Shown here piece by piece: positions 1-7,943 of a DNA stretch of 64,000 nt (position 1 is its first letter; the number at the start of each line of letters is the position of its first letter). The DNA comes from Beijerinckiaceae bacterium (lineage in GTDB: Bacteria > Pseudomonadota > Alphaproteobacteria > Rhizobiales > Beijerinckiaceae), in assembly GCA_947452455.1 (NCBI GenBank), contig CANGBX010000006.1:62001-126000 (forward strand), in the 5' to 3' direction. Under the pieces are notes generated by a model. It was not told the DNA's origin. It ran no database searches and was given only the letters and a program-made list of their open reading frames with translations. Made by a program: the position numbers and the translations under genes.

Positions 1-1
1 T

Positions 2-145
2 GCCGATAAGCGCGCCAAGCTGGCTGAACCTGCGGGGCGGCTGTTTTTTGCAGGCGAAGCCGTCTCGCCGCATTTCTTCTCCACCGCCCATGGCGCTTGG
101 GAGAGCGGCGAAAAAGCCGCCGCCGAGGCGCTGGCGGAGCTTTAG
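2..145 (+). CDS. Flavin amine oxidase family protein, C-terminal end only
   Basis: Only the last 47 codons are inside the window; the gene enters from the left edge. The tail reads GRLFFAGEAVSPHFFSTAHG followed by AWESGEKAA, the usual C-terminal FAD-contacting segment of monoamine-oxidase-like flavoproteins (FAGE, then a G-A-x-x-S-G helix). Such enzymes oxidise amines with FAD, but the substrate cannot be read from the tail. The TAG stop interlocks with the stop of the convergent glycosyltransferase gene in a 4-base TTAG overlap, leaving no room for a terminator between them. Family assignment is fairly safe; function within the family is open. Confidence 0.7.
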   Translation, partial: ADKRAKLAEPAGRLFFAGEAVSPHFFSTAHGAWESGEKAAAEALAEL

Positions 146-1008
146 ATAAGGGTCCAGCCGCGCGGATAATAATCAGGGCTGCTGCCACCCCACTTTGGCT
201 TTTCTTCCAAAGCAATTTTTGGCGCAATTACGCGCCTGTTCGGTTGTGTGTTCAGCCAAGCTGCCCACCATGAGAATGTGCTCTTGGCGAGAATATTGTG
301 ATCGCAACGAGACATGGCAAAGAAATCATCAAGCACGCGTGTGAACGACGAGAAATGTACGCGCGCGCGCTGTTCAAAATATGTACGGCACCATTCCAAA
401 TCATCCGAAAAGACAAGAAAATTGGCATCTGGAAATTGCGTCATGGCTTGTTCGATAAAGTCTGAATCCGTCATCGCATCATAGGCTGTGATGTTGAGAA
501 AATCACCGCGCCGAATATGGAGAGAAACAAGCGGTCGATGGTCACGACGAAAGGCAGCAAGCTTTGCATCGAGAGTGTTAATCAGCGAGGGATCTTGCGG
601 CTGGAAAGCGCTACGCACTTCATCAGCAATTTCGGTAAAATAAAGCTCGGATTGGAAATAGCCCTGTAGGCGCGTGCCATCTGGCAGGTTCAAGAATTTT
701 TGAGAGAAGCGGTGATCGGGATCGGTGTGAAAGCCGAGCCATGATTTTGGTATATGTAGATTTTTGGCAAGATTCCAGCGTCGGCGCAGACCGTTTTCTT
801 CTGTTGGTGTGCGCAGATCGCGAAAGGGGAGATTGAGGTCCAAAATACGCAAGGGGCGCGCAGAAGGATCTTCGGGGCTTGCATCTGTTGTGGCAAATTT
901 GCGCGCATCCATGCGCAGGCTTGTGTTCAGCCGGCGCGCCAGCGCAAGGCCCGCCGCATATTGGAAAAGCTGATTTCCGAGTCCGCCGGAAATATGCACG
1001 CTGATCAC
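142..1008 (-). CDS. Alpha-1,2-fucosyltransferase-like glycosyltransferase, family GT11
   Basis: A 288-residue protein with the hallmarks of GT11: HISGGLGNQLFQYAAG close to the N-terminus, HIRRGDF in the middle (nucleotide-sugar binding) and AKSTFSWWAAW near the C-terminus. GT11 enzymes transfer fucose, usually from GDP-fucose, to galactose in surface polysaccharides or O-antigen, in the cytoplasm. The open frame extends upstream to 1161, but I chose the GTG at 1006-1008: GGGAG lies seven bases before it and the family motif then starts at residue 5. It is divergent from the GT61 gene across about 110 bases, suggesting a small surface-glycan locus. The acceptor sugar is unknown. Confidence 0.85.
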   Translation of the reverse strand: MISVHISGGLGNQLFQYAAGLALARRLNTSLRMDARKFATTDASPEDPSARPLRILDLNLPFRDLRTPTEENGLRRRWNLAKNLHIPKSWLGFHTDPDHRFSQKFLNLPDGTRLQGYFQSELYFTEIADEVRSAFQPQDPSLINTLDAKLAAFRRDHRPLVSLHIRRGDFLNITAYDAMTDSDFIEQAMTQFPDANFLVFSDDLEWCRTYFEQRARVHFSSFTRVLDDFFAMSRCDHNILAKSTFSWWAAWLNTQPNRRVIAPKIALEEKPKWGGSSPDYYPRGWTLI

Positions 1009-1117
1009 AAAAACACTCCCGCGACCGCCCCGCTTCTTGCCTTGTATCAGGCCATCCTTTATTAGCGGGCAGACGCACGCTTTGCAAAGCGAACGGTTTC
1101 GGTAACCGAGATTGTCC

Positions 1118-2329
1118 ATGGGACGCCACAGATCTCCGCTCAAACAGGCTCTCGACATCAAGTCGCGATTGTTCGCGGCCTCGCGTCTGTTAACGCTGGA
1201 TTTGCCTTTTCTTCGCCGCGTCTTCAGTTTCTATCCAGATCGCGCGCTACCAAGCGGGGATCGTGTGCGCGTCATCCACCGCAGCCTCTATCGCTATCCC
1301 TGGATGCAGCCAGAATTCGCTGCCCAGCGCGATTTTGTTATGACGCACAATGTTGACGCTTACGGCCCGTCTTTCTTTGTTGAGAAGGACGCGACAGAGC
1401 GTTTTGTTGCTGAAATTACCGATGTCATTGTGCCGGGTCATCGGGTGATGCCGGTTGATCCTGTGACGGGCAATCAGATTGCCTCCGATTTTTTTGGGTC
1501 GGCGAATTTTTCGACAGCGCGCCCGTCTATCAGTGCGCTGACACGTCATCGCATGAGCGATGATTATACAATTGTGATCCCGCGGATGGACCATTTCGGT
1601 CATTTGCTGACGGATTGGATTTTGCCGGCTTTTTTTGCCGTTCAACAAGCGGGACTAAAGCCGGGCGATTGTTTGAATGTAGTGACAAGCGATCGGCCTG
1701 TTTCACTGATTTTAGCTTTTGTTGAAGCTTTGCGTCATGCAGGTTTTTTGGTCACGCATCGACAATCGCAGCTGACCGAAACCATTGTCGTTCCGCGTTT
1801 GCTTTATGCCAATTGTCATACAAACAGCATCTATCATCGTTTTTGCACACCGGAAGTGCTTGGTTTTGCGCGTGAACATTTGCTCGCTGTTGTCCCGCCC
1901 ATCACACGCGCCTTGCCCAAGCGCATTTATCTCGACCGTGGTCGCACACGTGTGCGCCATGTTGAGTATGAAGATCAGCTTGTCGCTTTGCTCGAAGCAC
2001 AAGGTTTTGAGCGATTCACCGGGCGGTGGAGCAATCTTGCCGAACAGATTGCAATTTTCAGTCAGGTCGAGACGGTGGTGGGTATTCACAGTGGTGGCAT
2101 GTCCAACATGCTCTGGTCCGGGCCGCAGGCTTTGTTCGTTGAAATCACGGCTGAAGATGCGCGCGAGTCGACCGCGCTCCATTGGTGTTCGGCTGTGGGG
2201 GCGCGTTATCGCATGCTGCTCGGCTCTCCCGAGCGCGCATTGCAGAATTTCACCATCGATCCCGATGCAATTTTTTCCGCTATTATGGCTGAAATGACCG
2301 CTCATGAGGGCCTTAGGGCCCGGGGGTAG
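1118..2329 (+). CDS. Glycosyltransferase family 61 (DUF563) protein
   Basis: A 403-residue protein whose C-terminal half carries the DUF563/GT61 signature: RIYLDRGRTRVRHVEYED, then LAEQIAIFSQVETVVGIHSG followed by GMSNMLWSGP. GT61 members add xylose, GlcNAc or related sugars; in bacteria they usually sit in exopolysaccharide or LPS loci. There is no signal peptide or clear membrane segment, so it is probably cytoplasmic. The ATG at 1118 was preferred over an in-frame TTG six bases upstream; neither has a strong ribosome site. The divergent neighbour is a GT11 fucosyltransferase, which supports a joint role in decorating a surface glycan. Donor and acceptor cannot be read from the sequence. 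Confidence 0.8.
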   Translation: MGRHRSPLKQALDIKSRLFAASRLLTLDLPFLRRVFSFYPDRALPSGDRVRVIHRSLYRYPWMQPEFAAQRDFVMTHNVDAYGPSFFVEKDATERFVAEITDVIVPGHRVMPVDPVTGNQIASDFFGSANFSTARPSISALTRHRMSDDYTIVIPRMDHFGHLLTDWILPAFFAVQQAGLKPGDCLNVVTSDRPVSLILAFVEALRHAGFLVTHRQSQLTETIVVPRLLYANCHTNSIYHRFCTPEVLGFAREHLLAVVPPITRALPKRIYLDRGRTRVRHVEYEDQLVALLEAQGFERFTGRWSNLAEQIAIFSQVETVVGIHSGGMSNMLWSGPQALFVEITAEDARESTALHWCSAVGARYRMLLGSPERALQNFTIDPDAIFSAIMAEMTAHEGLRARG

Positions 2330-2458
2330 TGGCGGGAGGGTCCCGTTCGGGCCGTTTGTGCCCCCCTTGCCCCTTGACCTGAGGGGGGTGCGCCTTCACA
2401 TGTCCCCTCGACCCTTTCCTGCGGGCCCCGTGTGGCCTGACCCTTTCCGGAGACAGAT

Positions 2459-3604
2459 ATGTCGCAGAAGACACCCGTCACCGTGCTCACCGGCTATCTT
2501 GGTGCCGGCAAGACCACTTTGCTCAACCGCATCCTCTCCGAGCAGCATGGCCATAAATATGCGGTTATTGTGAATGAATTCGGCGAAATCGGCATCGATA
2601 ATGATTTGATCGTCGGCGCCGATGAAGAAGTGTTCGAGATGAACAACGGCTGCATCTGCTGCACAGTGCGCGGCGATCTCATCCGCATCATCGAAGGCTT
2701 GATGAAGCGCAAGGGCAAGTTTGACGCGATCATTGTCGAGACCACGGGTCTGGCCGATCCCGCACCCGTCGCGCAGACGTTCTTCGTTGATCAGGATATT
2801 GCCGATGAGGCCCGTCTCGATGCTATCGTCACTGTTGCGGATGCGAAATTCCTGGCTGCACGTCTGAAAGATGCGCCCGAAGCCAAGAACCAGATCGCCT
2901 TTGCCGATGTGGTCATCATCAACAAGACGGATCTGGTGACGCCAGCTGAAATCGAAGAAGTCGAAGCGCGCATCCGCGGCATCAATCCTTATGCGAAAAT
3001 CCATCGCGCGGTGAAATGCAATGTGCCACTCGATGCTGTGCTCGGCCGCAATGCATTCGACCTTGATCGTATTCTCGAACTCGAACCGGCTTTCCTGAAG
3101 GCAGATAATCACGATCATCACCATCATGACCATGGTCATCACCATGAACATGGCGAAGACTGCGGGCCTGATTGCGGCCATGATCATCATGATCATCACG
3201 GGCACGCACATCACGATCACCATGGCCATGATCACCATGAGCATGGCGAAGACTGTGGCCCCGATTGCGGCCATGATCATGGTGGCTTGAAAACCATTCA
3301 TGATGAGGAAATCCAGTCGATCTCGATGAAGATCGAGGGTGATGTGAACCCCGATCTCTTCATGCCGTGGATCAACAAGATCGTGCAGGATATGGGGCCG
3401 GATATTTTGCGCTCCAAGGGCATTTTGTCCTTCCCCAATGAGCCCAAGCGCTTTGTCTTCCAGGGCGTGCATATGATTCTGGATGGCGATTTGCAGGGTG
3501 AGTGGAAACCCGACCAGAAGCGCGAATCTCGCATCGTCTTTATTGGTCGGCGCTTGAAGCAGGATGAGCTGCGTCGCGGCTTCATGGCCTGCGCGTTGTC
3601 TTAA
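2459..3604 (+). CDS. COG0523/CobW-family metal GTPase with His/Cys-rich insert
   Basis: A 381-residue G3E-family P-loop GTPase. The Walker A is GYLGAGKTTL (residues 12-21), the family metal motif is GCICC in NNGCICCTVRGDL, and NKTD is the guanine-specificity motif. A CobW C-terminal domain follows. Between the domains, about residues 217-280, is a stretch dominated by His with paired Cys, as in zinc-inserting chaperones (ZNG1, YeiR, ZigA) rather than cobalamin-pathway CobW. No cobalamin genes are nearby. A ribosome site, CGGAG, precedes the ATG. It begins a run of same-strand genes: a 138-residue unknown protein 3 bases downstream and a WD40 protein after that. A metallochaperone role is inferred; the metal is most likely zinc. 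Confidence 0.88.
   Translation: MSQKTPVTVLTGYLGAGKTTLLNRILSEQHGHKYAVIVNEFGEIGIDNDLIVGADEEVFEMNNGCICCTVRGDLIRIIEGLMKRKGKFDAIIVETTGLADPAPVAQTFFVDQDIADEARLDAIVTVADAKFLAARLKDAPEAKNQIAFADVVIINKTDLVTPAEIEEVEARIRGINPYAKIHRAVKCNVPLDAVLGRNAFDLDRILELEPAFLKADNHDHHHHDHGHHHEHGEDCGPDCGHDHHDHHGHAHHDHHGHDHHEHGEDCGPDCGHDHGGLKTIHDEEIQSISMKIEGDVNPDLFMPWINKIVQDMGPDILRSKGILSFPNEPKRFVFQGVHMILDGDLQGEWKPDQKRESRIVFIGRRLKQDELRRGFMACALS
3143..3280 (+). repeat. Internal duplication in the metal-binding insert of the COG0523 GTPase
   Basis: Two 45-base copies at 3143-3187 and 3236-3280 encode the identical peptide HEHGEDCGPDCGHDH. They differ at four bases by my count, all synonymous, and are separated by further His-Asp-Gly codons. 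The 93-base offset is an exact multiple of three. Each copy brings two Cys and four His, so the duplication doubles a probable metal-binding module. Confidence 0.85.
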
Positions 3605-3607
3605 GCG

Positions 3608-4024
3608 ATGAGCGAGCCTCTCATCATCGGCGCTTTGCTGCGCATTGATCTGCGCGCCTTTGGCACAGATGTGCCTGCCGCCTTGGGTGCGCCCATGCGC
3701 GATGAAATGCGCGAAGGTCTGCGCTCGCTCACCTATGATCTTGAGAGCCTGATCGGCGATGGCATTGTCGATGAGGCCTGCGCGCGTTTGGCTGTCTGGT
3801 TTGATCGGCAATTCATCGAAGTCGATGATGATCCGTTCCAAGGCGCAGCGGCGCGGCGCATGAAGCTCGAAATCGGGCTCATGGTCGATGAGCAGGAAGA
3901 CAGCTGGTCATGTGAATTGCCAGCCAATCTGCTGGATTGTCTGGGTGCCTTGCAGGCGTCCGTGAGTTTGAGTTTTTATCCGCAAGCCTTGGATGACGAG
4001 GATGCGGTTTACGAAGAGATTTGA
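3608..4024 (+). CDS. Hypothetical acidic protein between the COG0523 GTPase and the WD40 protein
   Basis: A 138-residue protein I do not recognise. It is rich in Asp and Glu, has no signal peptide or membrane segment, and is probably cytoplasmic. It starts three bases after the GTPase stop and ends six bases before the WD40 start, so the three genes are almost certainly cotranscribed. It looks alpha-helical over residues 30-75, with an acidic tail DDEDAVYEEI. There is no obvious ribosome site, so translation may depend on coupling to the GTPase gene. Its position suggests it serves the same metal-handling role, but nothing in its own sequence shows this. Confidence 0.65.
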   Translation: MSEPLIIGALLRIDLRAFGTDVPAALGAPMRDEMREGLRSLTYDLESLIGDGIVDEACARLAVWFDRQFIEVDDDPFQGAAARRMKLEIGLMVDEQEDSWSCELPANLLDCLGALQASVSLSFYPQALDDEDAVYEEI

Positions 4025-4030
4025 TCCGCC

Positions 4031-5029
4031 ATGTCCCAATCCATGACGCAACATGTCACTGCGCTGGCAACCGATGCTGAGATCGTTGCAGGTGCGTTTT
4101 TGGGTGACGTGCCAGTTTTTGCTTTGGCCAGTGGTGAGATCGCTTTGTTTGAAGGCACGCAGGCCCGCAAAGTGATGGCGCATGAAGATGCCGTCATTCT
4201 GGTGGGCCAAAGCGATGGTGCGCATCTGTTTACCGGCGGCGATGATGGTCGTGTGGTGGCCACAGCAGCGGATGGTTCTTGCCAGGAGATTGCCAAAGAA
4301 AAAGGCTGGATTGACGCGCTCGTTGTGCGCGGTGACGGGCCGATGGCGTGGGCCTCTGGCAAGAATGTTTTTGCGCGCAATGAAAAGGGCGAAGTCAAAA
4401 ACATGAGCGCGCCTTCTTCGGTGCGTGGTCTGTCTTTCATGCCCAAGGGCTATCGCTTGGCATTGTCGCATTACAATGGCGTGTCGCTGTGGTTTCCCAA
4501 TATGGCAGCCGAGCCCGAGTTTTTTAAATGGGCGGGTTCGCATCTTGATGTGACTGTGTCGCCGGATGGCAAATTCATTGTCTCGGCCATGCAGGAAGCA
4601 GCGCTCCATGGCTGGCGTGTGCAAGACCATAAAGACATGCGCATGACGGGCTATCCGTCGAAGACACGGTCTTTCTCCTGGTCGGCCGATGGCCATTGGC
4701 TGGCAACATCGGGTGCGGAAGCTTGCATCATCTGGCCGTTCCAGTCGAAAGACGGGCCAATGGGCAAAGGCCCGCGTGAATGTGGCGTGCGGCCTGCCAA
4801 AGTCACGCGCGTGGCTTTTCATCCCCGCTCCTTGGTGGTCGCTATCGGATATGATGATGGCTGGGTGATGATCTGCCGCATTACCGATGCCGCTGAAATT
4901 CTCGTGCGCCCTGTGCCCGAAGCTGACAAGGCGGGTGCCATTTCGACGCTCTCATGGAGTGCCGATGGCGGACGTCTGCTCTTTGGTGCAGAAGATGGCG
5001 CGTGCGGTGTTCTTGATCTGCCGGTGTGA
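4031..5029 (+). CDS. WD40-repeat protein in the COG0523 gene cluster
   Basis: A 332-residue protein made of beta-propeller blades. Repeated segments such as HLDVTVSPDGKFIVSAMQ, SFSWSADGHWLATSG, RVAFHPRSLVVAIGYDDG and TLSWSADGGRLLFGAEDG are the four-strand WD40 pattern, about six or seven blades in all. There is no signal peptide. WD40 propellers are protein-binding scaffolds; no catalytic residues are visible. It follows the unknown 138-residue protein by six bases and precedes thiD, whose ribosome site overlaps its stop codon. A partner role for the GTPase is an inference from gene order only. Confidence 0.82.
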   Translation: MSQSMTQHVTALATDAEIVAGAFLGDVPVFALASGEIALFEGTQARKVMAHEDAVILVGQSDGAHLFTGGDDGRVVATAADGSCQEIAKEKGWIDALVVRGDGPMAWASGKNVFARNEKGEVKNMSAPSSVRGLSFMPKGYRLALSHYNGVSLWFPNMAAEPEFFKWAGSHLDVTVSPDGKFIVSAMQEAALHGWRVQDHKDMRMTGYPSKTRSFSWSADGHWLATSGAEACIIWPFQSKDGPMGKGPRECGVRPAKVTRVAFHPRSLVVAIGYDDGWVMICRITDAAEILVRPVPEADKAGAISTLSWSADGGRLLFGAEDGACGVLDLPV

Positions 5030-5041
5030 GGAGTGGCGACG

Positions 5042-5848
5042 ATGACGCGCATTCCCAATCTTTTGTCGATCGCCGGCTCTGATCCTTCGGGCGGCGCTGG
5101 CATTCAGGCTGATCTGAAAACTTTTTCCGCGCTCGGCTGCTATGGCATGGCGGCGATCACAGCGCTGACCGCGCAAAATACGCAAGGCGTCACAGGCGTG
5201 CATATTCCAGACGCCTCTTTCATTGCGCAGCAGATCGACACAATCTTTGCCGATGTGCGTGTTGACGCCGTGAAAATAGGCATGCTCGGCTCTCCGGAGA
5301 TTGTGCATGCTGTGGCTGATGCGCTGGCGCGTCACAAGCCCGCCCATATTGTGCTCGATCCCGTTCTGGTTGCGACATCAGGCCATTCGCTTGGTGCGCC
5401 GGGCGTGGTCGAGGCCATGCGCGAAAAGCTTTTTTCTCTGGCGAGTGTCATCACACCCAATCTGCCGGAGGCGGCGCGTCTGGCGGAAGTCGATGTGCCT
5501 GCCGATGAGGCAGGTCTGGAGCATTTGGCACGTATTCTGGCGGGGCAGGGCGCGCGCGCTGTGCTGGTCAAGGGCGGTCATTTGTCGGGTGCCACCGCGC
5601 AAGACGTGCTTTTTGCGCAAGGCCAAGTGAGCCGTTTCTTGGCCCCGCGCGTAAACACGAAGAATACGCATGGAACGGGCTGCATGCTCTCCTCCGCCAT
5701 TGCTGTGCATCTGGCGAAGGGGCTGGCTCTCGATCAGGCTGTCCAGGCGTCCAAAGATTATCTCACGCAGGCCCTGCGCGCCGCTGACGCGCTGGAAGTG
5801 GGACAGGGGCATGGCCCTGTCCATCATTTCACCGGCTTGTGGCGTTAA
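5042..5848 (+). CDS. thiD: Hydroxymethylpyrimidine/phosphomethylpyrimidine kinase ThiD
   Basis: A 268-residue ribokinase-fold kinase that phosphorylates HMP and then HMP-phosphate to give the pyrimidine diphosphate for thiamine synthesis. Diagnostic segments are SIAGSDPSGGAGIQADLKTF at the N-terminus, the GCYGMAAITALTAQNT substrate loop, and the C-terminal anion hole NTHGTGCMLSSAIA with its catalytic Asp/Gly region. I chose ATG 5042: GAGGAG at 5028-5033 is eight bases upstream, whereas the earlier GTG at 5033 sits inside that ribosome site. It follows the WD40 gene closely and precedes hemH by 12 bases, so it is probably in the same transcript. No thiamine riboswitch is visible upstream. Confidence 0.93.
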   Translation: MTRIPNLLSIAGSDPSGGAGIQADLKTFSALGCYGMAAITALTAQNTQGVTGVHIPDASFIAQQIDTIFADVRVDAVKIGMLGSPEIVHAVADALARHKPAHIVLDPVLVATSGHSLGAPGVVEAMREKLFSLASVITPNLPEAARLAEVDVPADEAGLEHLARILAGQGARAVLVKGGHLSGATAQDVLFAQGQVSRFLAPRVNTKNTHGTGCMLSSAIAVHLAKGLALDQAVQASKDYLTQALRAADALEVGQGHGPVHHFTGLWR

Positions 5849-5860
5849 AGGCGAAGAGTG

Positions 5861-6961
5861 ATGTTGCAGGCGGTCAAAAAAGCTTTTGCGGATTTTATGA
5901 AGCCCGGTGCGGCTGCGCCCGCCTCTTGGCCCAAGGATCATCCGCAAGTCGCTTTCGGGCGCATTGGCGTGCTCATCGTGAATCTCGGCACGCCGGATGC
6001 AACCGACTATTGGTCGATGCGCCGATACTTGAAAGAATTCCTTTCGGACCGACGCGTCATTGAAACGCCGCGTGTCATCTGGTGGCTCATTCTCAACCTC
6101 ATCATTCTGACTGTGCGCCCCGGCCCCAAGGGCAAGGATTACGATACGATCTGGAACAAAGAGCGCGATGAAGGCCCATTGAAAACCATCACGCGTTCGC
6201 AGGCTGAAAAGCTTGCGGCTTTTGTCGCCAAAGGCGGCTTGGGCGAGGTTGATCCGCAGCGCATCGTGGTGGATTGGGCCATGCGCTATGGCAATCCCTC
6301 GATGGAATCACGCATGAATGCGCTTCTGGCGCAGGGGTGCGAGCGTATTCTTTTGGTGCCGCTCTATCCTCATTATGCGGCCGCGACGACCGCAACCGTC
6401 TGCGACAAAGCTTTCGATGTTTTGAAAAAGATGCGCTGGCAGCCGATTTTGCGCATTGCCCCGCCTTGGCACGATGATCCGGTTTATATCGATGCCCTTG
6501 CGGATTCGATTCATGAGAGCTTAGGCAAGCTCGACTTTGAACCTGATCTGGTGCTCGCCTCTTATCACGGAGTGCCGCGCGAATATCTCGACAAGGGCGA
6601 CCCCTATCATTGCCATTGCATGAAGACGACGCGTCTCTTGCGCGAAAAGCTTGGCTGGGGTCCTGATAAAATCATGACGACGTTCCAGTCGCGTTTCGGG
6701 CCTGCTGAATGGTTGCGCCCCTATACGGATGAGACGATCCAGTCCTTGCCTGAAAAAGGCATGAAGAAAATTGCTGTCATTACGCCGGGCTTTACCGCAG
6801 ATTGCTTGGAGACGATTGAAGAAATCGGCGAAGAGAATCGCGAATATTTCGAACATGCGGGTGGCGAAAAATTCGCGCGCATTGATTGTCTCAATGACAG
6901 CGAAGGCGGCATGCGCGTGATTGAAGCTGTGGTGAAGCGCGAGCTCTCTGGCTGGGTTTAA
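5861..6961 (+). CDS. hemH: Ferrochelatase
   Basis: A 366-residue ferrochelatase, which inserts ferrous iron into protoporphyrin IX in the last step of haem synthesis. It has GVLIVNLGTPDATD near the N-terminus, the active-site His in ASYHGVPREYL, the paired Cys of YHCHC after it, and the acidic metal path in ITPGFTADCLETIEEIGEEN. Length is normal for proteobacteria. ATG 5861 is preceded directly by a GTG at 5858; either could serve, and AAGAG lies just upstream. It is downstream of thiD and followed by a strong inverted repeat that probably ends the transcript. Confidence 0.95.
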   Translation: MLQAVKKAFADFMKPGAAAPASWPKDHPQVAFGRIGVLIVNLGTPDATDYWSMRRYLKEFLSDRRVIETPRVIWWLILNLIILTVRPGPKGKDYDTIWNKERDEGPLKTITRSQAEKLAAFVAKGGLGEVDPQRIVVDWAMRYGNPSMESRMNALLAQGCERILLVPLYPHYAAATTATVCDKAFDVLKKMRWQPILRIAPPWHDDPVYIDALADSIHESLGKLDFEPDLVLASYHGVPREYLDKGDPYHCHCMKTTRLLREKLGWGPDKIMTTFQSRFGPAEWLRPYTDETIQSLPEKGMKKIAVITPGFTADCLETIEEIGEENREYFEHAGGEKFARIDCLNDSEGGMRVIEAVVKRELSGWV

Positions 6962-6998
6962 CCCTCTCCCATAGGGAGAGGGTCGCTTCGAAGAAGCG
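6961..6998 (+). terminator. Two tandem hairpins after hemH
   Basis: A perfect 10-base inverted repeat, ACCCTCTCCC/GGGAGAGGGT with a 3-base loop (6961-6983), starts on the last base of the hemH stop codon. It is followed at once by CGCTTC-GAA-GAAGCG (6984-6998). There is no T tract, so a factor-independent terminator is not certain. The first hairpin could equally be an mRNA-stabilising 3' end or a dispersed intergenic repeat. Confidence 0.55.
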
Positions 6999-7022
6999 GG
7001 CGCGCACCTAGATGGAGCCTTT

Positions 7023-7334
7023 ATGTTCTGCATGGTTTTGACAACGGCGCAGGGCGCCACCACGCAGAAAATCATCGAGGCTTTGCTGTCGCGGGAACTC
7101 GCCGCCTGTATCCAGACCATGCCGGTGCGCAGCCATTATGTCTGGCAAGGCGTGTTGCGTGATGAGGCGGAAGATCTGCTGATCATCAAGGCGAAAGTGG
7201 CCGATTGGGTGGATGTGGAAGCCGCCATCCGCGCCGTGCACGATTACGACACACCGGAAATTCTGCGCTTCGATGTCGATGCCGGATCTCAAACTTATCT
7301 CGACTGGATCACGCGCGTGACGAAGCGGAGCTAA
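7023..7334 (+). CDS. cutA: Divalent cation tolerance protein CutA
   Basis: A 103-residue protein of the small trimeric CutA1 family, matching its normal length. Recognisable segments are VLTTAQGATTQKIIEALLSR with LAACIQ (the conserved Cys), YVWQGVLRDEAEDLLIIK, and the C-terminal HDYDTPEILRFDVDAG. CutA1 has been linked to copper and other divalent-metal tolerance, though its biochemical role is not settled. TGGAG lies seven bases before the ATG. It is separated from hemH by a pair of hairpins and may have its own promoter in the short gap. Placement near a COG0523 GTPase and ferrochelatase gives the stretch a metal-related flavour, but this may be coincidence. Confidence 0.92.
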   Translation: MFCMVLTTAQGATTQKIIEALLSRELAACIQTMPVRSHYVWQGVLRDEAEDLLIIKAKVADWVDVEAAIRAVHDYDTPEILRFDVDAGSQTYLDWITRVTKRS

Positions 7335-7339
7335 CCAGA

Positions 7340-7372
7340 GCCGTCATTGCGAGCGACGCTCGCAGTGACGGC
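7340..7372. repeat. REP-like palindrome, short form (GTCATTGCGAGCG family)
   Basis: GCCGTCATTGCGAGCG and CGCTCGCAGTGACGGC are inverted around one base, with 15 of 16 positions paired. It begins five bases after the cutA stop codon. The same GTCATTGCGAGCG core recurs at 14175 in a longer hairpin, so this is a member of a dispersed intergenic repeat family. Confidence 0.75.
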
Positions 7373-7943
7373 GCGGTTTGCGGCCAAATGCTTAATCTCT
7401 ATGCAGAAAACGGCCGCGAATTGGCGGGCCGCCTAGATAATCATTTAAAATCAATAAGTTAAATCATTATTTGCGGGCTGGTCGAAGCAATGGCCTGTGC
7501 CAGCAGACGGCATGACCAAAACTGACATGCCTCTTTGGCAAAAGAGGGATGGCTCGCTGCGTCAGGTTGGGCCCTTGGGGTGTCCGTGGGTAGGGCCGGT
7601 CGCCGGCCCGGCTCATGCTGGCAGGGCTACCCCGAAACCCGTGCCACAGCGCTGTCTTTTCGGGAATTTTGCCCTTGCGGCCAGCCCCGCGCTGGACTTG
7701 TCCACCTGCGCTTAGGTGACGCTTCGGATAGAGCTTTTCCTCGCTTGTGCGCCTGCCATAATTCTGGCATGTTCGCGCGCCTGTTAATAGGACAGCTTTA
7801 CTGACCATTCGGGGTCGTCGGGACCCGCCAGACTTTGGCGGCGGCGCGCCTCTTGCATGGCGTTAAAGATAGTGCGGGCTGCAAAAAGACGCAGCTGCAG
7901 GTTTCGACTTTTGTTTGATCGTGCCCACGATCTGGAGCGAGCA
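7373..7943. other. Long non-coding leader before gltB, no gene recognised
   Basis: About 570 bases with no convincing gene. Open frames exist on both strands but have no family resemblance or ribosome site. Part of it (about 7570-7640) is GC-rich and self-complementary, for example GGGCCGGTCGCCGGCCC. The gltB frame is open from 7857. The region presumably holds the gltB promoter and a long 5' leader. I do not recognise any riboswitch or known small RNA in it. Confidence 0.4.

Noticed and set aside
3110-3290. Repetitive CATGATCATC stretch as a possible CRISPR or satellite
   Set aside because: It is in frame within the GTPase gene and encodes His/Asp/Cys metal ligands. There are no unique spacers of constant length.
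2396-3841. A 481-codon open frame antisense to the COG0523 GTPase
   Set aside because: It is a mirror of the GC-rich gene, with repeated Met/Ile/Val from antisense His codons (ATG/GTG). There is no ribosome site or family motif, and the + strand frame has clear GTPase motifs.
3908-4822. A 304-codon minus-strand frame across the WD40 gene
   Set aside because: The + strand has clear WD40 blades; the minus frame has no motif and shows His/Arg-rich antisense composition.
7570-7680. GC-rich self-complementary stretch considered as SRP RNA, 6S RNA or a riboswitch
   Set aside because: It lacks the conserved GGAAG/AGCAG apical loop of SRP RNA, the central bubble pattern of 6S RNA and any riboswitch core I know.
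7467-7808. Possible small gene in the gltB leader
   Set aside because: No ribosome site, no recognisable motif, Arg/Pro/Gly-rich composition typical of a chance frame in GC-rich DNA.
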